From contig JAPPKT010000262.1 in NCBI GenBank assembly GCA_028819675.1, positions 1-7,150 of the forward strand: a stretch of 7,150 nt of DNA, read 5' to 3'. Source of the stretch: Caldilineaceae bacterium. GTDB lineage: Bacteria; Chloroflexota; Anaerolineae; Caldilineales; Caldilineaceae. Numbering within the stretch: position 1 is the first letter of the stretch; every line of letters starts with the position of its first letter. Of the stretch, positions 1-4,168 are shown piece after piece. The notes under the pieces are model-generated. The model was given only the letters and a program-made list of their open reading frames with translations. It made no database searches and was not told the DNA's origin. The translations under genes and the position numbers were made by a program.

Positions 1-46
1 GGTCGGGCCTATTCGGCCCTCCCTTGTGGGGGGGCTCCGCCCCCGC
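1..46. repeat. GC-rich overlapping hairpins at window start
   Basis: Three alternative hairpins can be drawn. GGGCC/GGCCC (5-9 with 15-19) has loop TATTC. CCCTCCC/GGGGGGG (17-23 with 28-34, one G-T pair) has loop TTGT. GGGGG/CCCCC (30-34 with 40-44) has loop CTCCG. The middle one carries the 10-mer CCCTTGTGGG (21-30), which is also the centre of the palindromes at 6860 and 6923, so it may be a degenerate member of that repeat family. No T-tract follows, so an intrinsic terminator is not supported. The gene to the left, if any, is outside the window. Confidence 0.4.
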
Positions 47-156
47 AACGCCCCCGGCCAACAACACGCCTCGCCGACCTGGTGTCGATATTGGTAACAG
101 GTCCCTAATTGAAAGAAATTCGCCCAACCAAGTCCCTCCTGTCCTACCAAATCCCC

Positions 157-182
157 GTAGGGGCACCCCTCTGTGGGTTCCC
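157..182. repeat. Dispersed palindromic repeat, copy 1 (imperfect)
   Basis: This begins with the same GTAGGGGCACCCC as the two copies near 6860 and 6923. The left arm GGGCACCC (161-168) and right arm GGGTTCCC (175-182) pair with one C-T mismatch around a 6-nt loop. It is intergenic and REP-like. Such short palindromes recur between genes in many Chloroflexota and cyanobacterial genomes (general knowledge). Their role (mRNA end protection, weak termination, or passive spread) cannot be read here. Confidence 0.65.
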
Positions 183-226
183 AGGCCCGCGTCGCCCTCA
201 AATGCGCCAACCAGCCATACCCCCCG

Positions 227-252
227 GTAGGGGCAGGCCTTGTGCCTGCCCT
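227..252. repeat. Dispersed palindromic repeat, copy 2 (stem variant)
   Basis: This has the same GTAGGGGCA start and the same loop CTTGT (239-243) as the right-hand copies, but different arms: GGGCAGGC (231-238) pairs perfectly with GCCTGCCC (244-251). Both arms have changed together relative to the GGGCACCC/GGGTGCCC copies, so pairing is kept while the sequence drifts. It lies about 70 bp after copy 1, close to the 63-bp spacing of the two right-hand copies. Confidence 0.75.
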
Positions 253-275
253 ATGCCTTCCTCAAAGCACGTAAA

Positions 276-355
276 AAATTCCAGCCTCCCCTGCCATAAA
301 TCTCCCCTGCCAAACTGTGACCACCCCAGAACGGGACCGCACCCCGAAATTCCAG
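276..355. repeat. 71-bp segment bounded by a 9-bp direct repeat
   Basis: AAATTCCAG occurs at 276-284 and 347-355. Copy B at the right end lacks the intervening sequence: there GCACGTGAATTGCAG runs straight into the promoter region, whereas copy A has GCACGT (267-272), AAATTCCAG, 62 extra bases, AAATTCCAG and then the promoter. The extra part also contains CTCCCCTGCCA twice (286-296 and 302-312). This is either a local duplication or insertion in copy A or a deletion in the ancestor of copy B. It has no coding content. Confidence 0.5.
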
Positions 356-374
356 GGCAAATGCATCCAAATCA

Positions 375-384
375 GTGATATAAT
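375..384 (+). promoter_or_regulatory. Extended -10 promoter of leader copy A
   Basis: GTGATATAAT contains a perfect TATAAT (379-384) preceded by TGA, the TGn extended -10 element recognised by housekeeping sigma factors. No convincing -35 hexamer sits 16-18 bp upstream, which an extended -10 can tolerate. The predicted start is G391, seven bases past the box. The same ten bases occur before copy B, and the surrounding 59 bases (349-407) match it at 46 positions without a gap. Confidence 0.7.
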
Positions 385-390
385 GGCACA

Positions 391-541
391 GTGCTGAAAT
401 GCGAAAACTAATGCCGGGTCAATGTCACCGTCTATCCAGACTCCCGCTGGCAGGAAATCTGCAGGCGAAGAAGGGCCCCTGAAAGACGGTAGACCTCCGA
501 AATTGTGTTTACCTTTAACCTGGTAAAGACAGCGAGGAAAC
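391..541 (+). ncRNA. Structured leader RNA, copy A (unknown family)
   Basis: This is a predicted transcript of about 150 nt from the extended -10 box to the GTG at 542. Compared with copy B it has a conserved 5' tag (391-407, GTGC then AAATGCGAAAA), a 31-nt variable stretch of equal length (408-438), a conserved core (439-490, 41 of 52 identical, containing AATCTG and AGGCGAAG), a second variable stretch (491-524, 15 nt longer than in B) and a conserved end with ACAGCGAGGA (529-538). Possible pairs are GGGTC (416-420) with GACCT (492-496), TAAT (409-412) with ATTG (502-505), a small hairpin GTCT/AGAC (430-433 with 438-441), CGC/GCG (445-447 with 465-467) enclosing GCAG/CTGC, and TTTACC/GGTAAA (508-513 with 522-527) just before the ribosome binding site. 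I could not assign it to a known riboswitch, 6S, SRP, RNase P or tmRNA. It may be a cis-regulatory leader or a mobile-element RNA. Confidence 0.55.
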
Positions 542-544
542 GTG
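534..544 (+). promoter_or_regulatory. Ribosome binding site and GTG start ending leader A, gene apparently lost
   Basis: GAGGA (534-538) is followed after three bases by GTG (542-544). The same layout, GAGGA-TTC-GTG, closes copy B. The frame opened by this GTG runs to 982, but its product is basic and low in complexity and reads straight through the 9-bp and 118-bp repeat blocks, so I do not call it a gene. The likeliest reading is that the leader once preceded a coding region since lost or replaced, or that copy A is a solo element. A short peptide from the first 30-60 codons cannot be excluded. Confidence 0.4.
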
Positions 545-583
545 ATCGAAGTCAAGCGCAAAAGACCAAAACAAGGAAATCCG

Positions 584-677
584 CCCGCTCTGACCCGACT
601 CCGGAATCGGAAAAACCGATGCAAAAGCGTTACGACAACAAGAGCCGGAAAGAAAATTCACCCGCTCTTACCCGACT
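584..677. repeat. Direct repeat pair downstream of leader A
   Basis: CCCGCTCTGACCCGACT (584-600) recurs as CCCGCTCTTACCCGACT (661-677), 16 of 17 identical and 77 bp apart. Between them lies a perfect hairpin ATCGG-AAAAA-CCGAT (606-620). No gene is visible. The pair may mark an old duplication in this repeat-rich spacer. Confidence 0.5.
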
Positions 678-715
678 TTTCCGCCATTTCCGCTATTTCC
701 GCCATATTCCCGCCA
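678..715. repeat. 9-bp tandem repeat TTTCCGCCA
   Basis: TTTCCGCCA (678-686), TTTCCGCTA (687-695) and TTTCCGCCA (696-704) are followed by a degenerate TATTCCCGCCA (705-715). A period divisible by three would allow an Ser-Ala-Ile peptide repeat in one frame, but nothing around it supports a protein. It is probably a simple-sequence expansion in the gene-free region. Confidence 0.7.
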
Positions 716-744
716 AAACACGACCCGCCATGTAAAGGTTCGTA

Positions 745-1122
745 CAACTCTCGCAGACGCTGGAATGAGACCCCCGTCGCCAGCCAGGCCTTTATCACAG
801 CCCATCGCCTGAATCACGTAAATAACAGTTCAGACAAGCCGCAAACACTCGTAAACGCTCATAAACTCTCGTCCAACACTCATACGGCACAACCTGCTAC
901 GGCAAGGCCTCGTCACATCCCATCAGGCAAAGCCCATGAACGGCAGTTCAGACATCATGCAAACACTCGTGAACGCTCATGAACTCTCGTCCAACGCTCA
1001 TACGACACAACCTGCTACGGCAAGGCCCTGTCACATCCCATCAGGCAAAGCCCATGAACGGCAGTGCAGACTTCACGCAAACACTCGTAAACGCTCATAA
1101 ACGCTCATAAACTCTCGTCCTA
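745..1122. repeat. 118-bp tandem array with nested 10-bp motifs
   Basis: Three copies are clear. CAGTTCAGAC starts at 826 and 944 and its variant CAGTGCAGAC at 1062, an exact 118-bp step. GCAAACACTCGT starts at 841, 959 and 1077. Copies 1 and 2 are nearly identical across the AACCTGCTACGGCAAGGCC and CATCCCATCAGGCAAAGCCC parts, while copy 3 ends after its CTCRT block. A worn copy precedes them, with AGGCCTTTATCACAGCCCATC-like sequence (786-806) matching the unit one step earlier. Each copy contains four CTCGT/CTCAT motifs spaced 10 or 11 bp apart (848, 858, 868, 879; 966, 976, 986, 997; 1084, 1094, 1104, 1114). Copy 3 has one AAACGCTCAT unit doubled (1089-1098, 1099-1108). It lacks the repeat-spacer structure of CRISPR and has no coding content. 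It could be a set of helically phased protein sites or a neutral minisatellite. Confidence 0.75.
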
Positions 1123-1423
1123 CACACACACGAGAAAGCCAGTGACCCACCGTCAAGACAAACGGTCCACGATGAATGAAATGCGCGCATCAGCACCCAA
1201 GGCTTTCATGCACAGCACAACTTGACCATTTTGCTCCGCACGGCTCTCAACCTCTTACGCAGACAGAAGAGCGCCCAAACCGGCATCTCTGCCAAGCGTT
1301 ACCGAACCGGTTGCAAAACTGACTATCTCTGGAATGTTCAATCCCAATGAGACGCGATTGCCCTGCCCGTTATTCCCTCACGGTTGCCAAGCGAAGATGA
1401 CTACTGTAAACTGAAAGTTCATA
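1123..1423. other. Gene-free upstream region of the dehydrogenase
   Basis: About 300 bases with no credible ORF. The only notable element is AACCGGTT (1305-1312), an 8-bp palindrome with the centre typical of LacI-family operators, 127 bp before the SDR start. The arms outside the eight bases are not symmetric, so this is weak. TTGCCA (1384-1389) and TGTAAA (1405-1410) could be read as a poor promoter with a 15-bp spacer, but this is not persuasive. Confidence 0.3.
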
Positions 1424-1438
1424 GTGGAAGGAAGAAAG

Positions 1439-2206
1439 ATGCGGCTGAAGGACAAAGTCGCCATCGTTACCGGAGCCGGCCGCGGGCTCGGCCGTACGAT
1501 AGCCAAACATTTTGTTGAAGAAGGGGCATCAGTTGTCATCGCCGAACAGGACACGGAGTCTGGGCGGCGTGTCCACGCCGAGTTGCAAAGTGCCCGCGCT
1601 CCCTCCATCTTTGTCAAAACCGATGTCTCCAGCCGCCCCGACGTAGAACGATTGGTTGACGAGACGGTGCGGCGTTTTGGCCGTATTGACATCCTCGTCA
1701 ATAATGCCGCTGTCCTCGGCGAAAACGGCCATTTCCTCGAAATATCCCAGTCCGTCTGGGATCATGTGCTCAGCGTCAATCAGACTGCCGTCTTTATCTG
1801 TTCACAGCTGGTGGGCCGTGTCATGGCCAAGGCCGGCAGGGGAAATATCATCAACATCTCCTCCATAAACGGCACCGTCCCTCTGCCCCGCTGCGCAGCC
1901 TATGTTTCTGCCAAGAGCGCGGTTGAGTCCTTGACACGCATTGCAGCCACCGACCTGGCTCCTTACAATATCCGCGTCAACACCATCGCCCCCGGCCCCA
2001 TTGAGAACCGCCCGCCGCACCTGACTTCACCGCGCCCGACCGAAGATACCCTGCTTGGCCGCAACGGCCTGCCCCACGAAATCGCGACCGCAGCCGTCTT
2101 TTTGGCCTCTGAAGAGTCCAGTTTCATCACCGGGGAGCGCATAGCCGTCGATGGCGGCATGTTGGTCAACGGCTATCGAATCTACGACGTCGAGCGCCCT
2201 GCATAG
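1439..2206 (+). CDS. SDR-family NAD(P)-dependent oxidoreductase
   Basis: This is a classical short-chain dehydrogenase/reductase of 255 residues, the usual length, probably cytosolic. It would oxidise or reduce an alcohol/carbonyl pair with a nicotinamide cofactor. Seen in the protein: the Rossmann motif TGAGRGLG (11-18), acidic Glu36 after the second strand (suggesting NAD rather than NADP), NNAA (88-91), and the catalytic set Asn114, Ser142 (NISS), Tyr155 and Lys159 (YVSAK). The PG motif (APGPI) and the C-terminal ITGERIAVDGG follow, so the fold is complete. ATG 1439 is chosen because GGAAGGA (1426-1432) sits six bases before it and the family N-terminus (MRLKDKVAIVTG) begins there. GTG 1424 is in frame, but it would add five residues and overlap the SD. 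It is the first gene of a same-strand group. The SDR fold does not reveal the substrate; 3-oxoacyl-ACP reductase-like, sugar or hydroxy-acid dehydrogenase roles are all possible. Confidence 0.93.
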   Translation: MRLKDKVAIVTGAGRGLGRTIAKHFVEEGASVVIAEQDTESGRRVHAELQSARAPSIFVKTDVSSRPDVERLVDETVRRFGRIDILVNNAAVLGENGHFLEISQSVWDHVLSVNQTAVFICSQLVGRVMAKAGRGNIINISSINGTVPLPRCAAYVSAKSAVESLTRIAATDLAPYNIRVNTIAPGPIENRPPHLTSPRPTEDTLLGRNGLPHEIATAAVFLASEESSFITGERIAVDGGMLVNGYRIYDVERPA

Positions 2207-2317
2207 CGCACTCTGCCTGCGCTACGTCGAGAGCAAGCACCGGCTCTTGGCAGAAAAAGTTGGAAAGACGAGGAGAAACGAGAGTAATTGCGTAGCGATA
2301 ATCCGAGTTGTCTGTCT

Positions 2318-3154
2318 GTGAAATTGCGCCGCCTGATAACTTCCCTGCTCATTCCACTCGCCCTCCTGTCCGCCTGCTTCGGCCCGGACCTGCCCGGCGC
2401 ACCCCAAATGCCCAAGCTCCCCTCGCCCCGTTCCCTGCCCGGCGTCGACGAACTGCTCGACCAGCTTCCCGGCTTCGATCTCGATCTCCTCAAAGAGCTC
2501 GAACTCCCGGACCTGAGCGATATCGCCGACCTGCCGCAGATGGTCGACCTCCCGACCGTCGACCTCGCAGAAAACGCCATCGCCTTCACCGGCCCGACCG
2601 AAATGCGCATCGAAATCGGCGATTTCATCCGCGGCACCGACATTCAGCTGACTGCCATCGCAGAAGGCCGCGCCCAATTCCTCTTCTCCGGCCTGCGCGC
2701 AGAGCGCATCGCAGGCGACTCTCTTGACTTCGACGGCCCCTGGCCGAACATTGGTGGCGTCGACTACCTGCTGAGACTGCGCGTCTATCGAGTGACCGAA
2801 GACTACGTTCGCGCCGCCGGCGTCCAACGCCTCCTGATCGAGGGCATCCAACCCATACATCAACCCGCCATGGTCCTGCAGGAGAATCCCCTCAAAATGA
2901 CCTATACAGGCTCTGTCGCCCCGGGCGATCTCCTGAAAGGAACAACGTTCGGCTACGTCGGACAGGCGGAACAGGGCGCTGAAATCAGTGGAATCCCCGC
3001 AGGCGACTTCCCCTTTCGCAAGACCGGTGATAGTCTGCGATGGCAGGGCATGCTGCGGCCCGACTTGCCTGCACAGTTCGACCTGCGCATCGTCCATTTC
3101 GGCGAAAACTCAGTCCAGGTGGCTGGCATCGTCTCCATGCAACTTCCCGATTAG
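2318..3154 (+). CDS. Putative lipoprotein of unknown function
   Basis: The protein has 278 residues from GTG 2318. The N-terminus has a short basic start (MKLRR), a hydrophobic stretch and the lipobox LSAC, with Cys20 the likely lipidated residue, so it should be exported and anchored to the membrane. Residues about 21-75 are a linker rich in Leu, Pro and Asp, with LP-x-x-D turns recurring every 6-11 residues. From about residue 80 onward the alternating hydrophobic pattern suggests a beta-rich domain, ending in VAGIVSMQLPD. I recognise no enzyme motif. Start choice is uncertain: TTG 2288 is in frame and has AGGAG (2271-2275) 12 bases before it, but gives a 15-residue n-region; GTG 2318 gives the cleaner signal but lacks an obvious SD. 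It lies 111 bp after the SDR and precedes another membrane-anchored protein, so the two may act together at the cell surface (inference only). Confidence 0.8.
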   Translation: MKLRRLITSLLIPLALLSACFGPDLPGAPQMPKLPSPRSLPGVDELLDQLPGFDLDLLKELELPDLSDIADLPQMVDLPTVDLAENAIAFTGPTEMRIEIGDFIRGTDIQLTAIAEGRAQFLFSGLRAERIAGDSLDFDGPWPNIGGVDYLLRLRVYRVTEDYVRAAGVQRLLIEGIQPIHQPAMVLQENPLKMTYTGSVAPGDLLKGTTFGYVGQAEQGAEISGIPAGDFPFRKTGDSLRWQGMLRPDLPAQFDLRIVHFGENSVQVAGIVSMQLPD

Positions 3155-3244
3155 GTGCTCTGGGCAGTCAGCCGCAAGGCCGCACGGTGAACTTTACGCA
3201 GAAAGGATTTCTTCTCAACAGGAATCTATGACCTGAGGACCGCG

Positions 3245-3316
3245 ATGAAGCAGAGAAAGTACGGCCGGCAACGAACAATCGGACCGCCGAGCTCCGGAGA
3301 AAGAAGCAATGGTTGA
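3245..3316 (+). CDS. Candidate 23-residue leader ORF
   Basis: ATG 3245 follows GAGGA (3235-3239) by five bases, a better placed SD than several larger genes here have. The frame encodes a basic, hydrophilic peptide (MKQRKYGRQR...) and stops at TGA 3314-3316, overlapping the ATG of the next gene (3309) by eight bases. This layout would suit translational coupling to the downstream membrane protein. No homology can be claimed and no membrane or signal segment is present. A chance ORF is quite possible. Confidence 0.3.
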   Translation: MKQRKYGRQRTIGPPSSGERSNG

Positions 3317-4142
3317 GGCCATAAGCAACACGGGTACGCTGAGTGTGATCCGGAGGTTCAGACCTCACGCCGACCTCCAGGGAATTCGCGCCGACTATTA
3401 CAACCTTACCGACCTCCAGGGCCAGCCCCTGGCCGGACTCCTTGTGCTGATGGACCGCCGCGGACGGCCCGTGCGCGGCGAAATCCATATGAACAACAAC
3501 ACCGCTGACGCCCTATACGAGATCGCCCTGCGCCAGAGCCTCCGCCTCATCGAAGACCGCTATAAAAGTGACCGTCCCGTTCGTCTCTACCCTCTGCGGA
3601 TGCAACTCAACAGTGACCCCCTCTCGGTTCAGCCCAGGGGCAGCGCCCCAACTCCCGCTATCGCACCGCCGCCCGCGTCGAGCAACCCCCTGCTTCTCGT
3701 CGGCGCCGTGCTCCTCGTTATCTCCGCGCTCTTCAGCGGCTGGTTCCTGAACGAATGGCTCACAGGCGACCTCGCCCGCACCGGAGCGCAAACTACGCTT
3801 TCCGCCGGGTCCTCCTCGGCCGCCGCCGGACAGAATGTCCTCATTGTCGAAACCAACGGTCTCCCTCCCAGTCGCAACGCAATCCCCATGAACGTCGGCG
3901 ACCGTATCCGCCTCCTGCCCGAGTACAAAATCTCATTGCGCACCGAAGCCGGCGCGCAGGCTGGAGTCATCGTTACCCACCTGCAGGACGCCGATCCCAT
4001 GACAATTCTCAACGGCCCCATCTGGCTCGAAGGCAACGCCGATACCATCGTCTGGTGGTATGTGCGCGTCGACAGCGGCGCCGAAGGCTGGGTACCGGCT
4101 AATACAAGTGAACTTACCCTGTTGGAACCTCTCGCCCAATAG
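3309..4142 (+). CDS. Single-pass membrane protein with SH3-like C-terminal domain
   Basis: The protein has 277 residues. The N-terminal part (1-105) is a compact mixed domain with no motif I recognise, followed by a Pro/Ala/Ser linker (108-125), one transmembrane segment (about 128-147, LLLVGAVLLVISALFSGWFL) and a second linker rich in Ala, Gly and Ser. The C-terminal 85 residues have the look of a bacterial SH3 (SH3b) domain: VGDRIRLLPEYKISLRTEAG, a central strand pattern, and the closing WWYVRV...EGWVPA signature. Such domains usually bind cell-wall or peptide ligands. With no signal peptide before the single segment, the N-terminus is probably inside and the SH3-like domain outside. ATG 3309 has GGAGA (3296-3300) eight bases before it. 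It is 26 bp upstream of the sulfatase-like gene, so probably cotranscribed. The function is unknown. Confidence 0.82.
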   Translation: MVEAISNTGTLSVIRRFRPHADLQGIRADYYNLTDLQGQPLAGLLVLMDRRGRPVRGEIHMNNNTADALYEIALRQSLRLIEDRYKSDRPVRLYPLRMQLNSDPLSVQPRGSAPTPAIAPPPASSNPLLLVGAVLLVISALFSGWFLNEWLTGDLARTGAQTTLSAGSSSAAAGQNVLIVETNGLPPSRNAIPMNVGDRIRLLPEYKISLRTEAGAQAGVIVTHLQDADPMTILNGPIWLEGNADTIVWWYVRVDSGAEGWVPANTSELTLLEPLAQ

Positions 4143-4168
4143 GCGCCACAACTCTGGTATCCCCAAAT

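Noticed and set aside
391..541. 6S RNA, SRP RNA, RNase P, tmRNA or group I/II intron
   Set aside because: Hallmark motifs (GGAA tetraloop with its partner, RNase P core, domain V of group II introns, group I P7 elements) are not found, and the element runs into an SD-GTG.
391..541. HEARO/IscB omega RNA
   Set aside because: Those RNAs also precede an ORF, but I could not find their conserved segments. Here the promoter is inside the repeated unit, so a guide copied from the flank is not evident.
542..982. 146-codon + strand frame starting at the GTG after leader A
   Set aside because: It crosses a 9-bp tandem repeat and most of the 118-bp array and has no recognisable domain. Only the start signal is retained as a feature.
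826..1122. CRISPR array
   Set aside because: The repeated unit is contiguous over 118 bp with no alternation of constant repeat and unique spacer, and no cas gene is present.
1305..1312. LacI-type operator AACCGGTT
   Set aside because: Only eight bases are symmetric, which is expected by chance now and then. No regulator gene is in view.
1384..1410. Promoter for the dehydrogenase (TTGCCA, TGTAAA)
   Set aside because: The -10 match is poor, the spacer is 15 bp, and the start would fall almost on the ribosome binding site.
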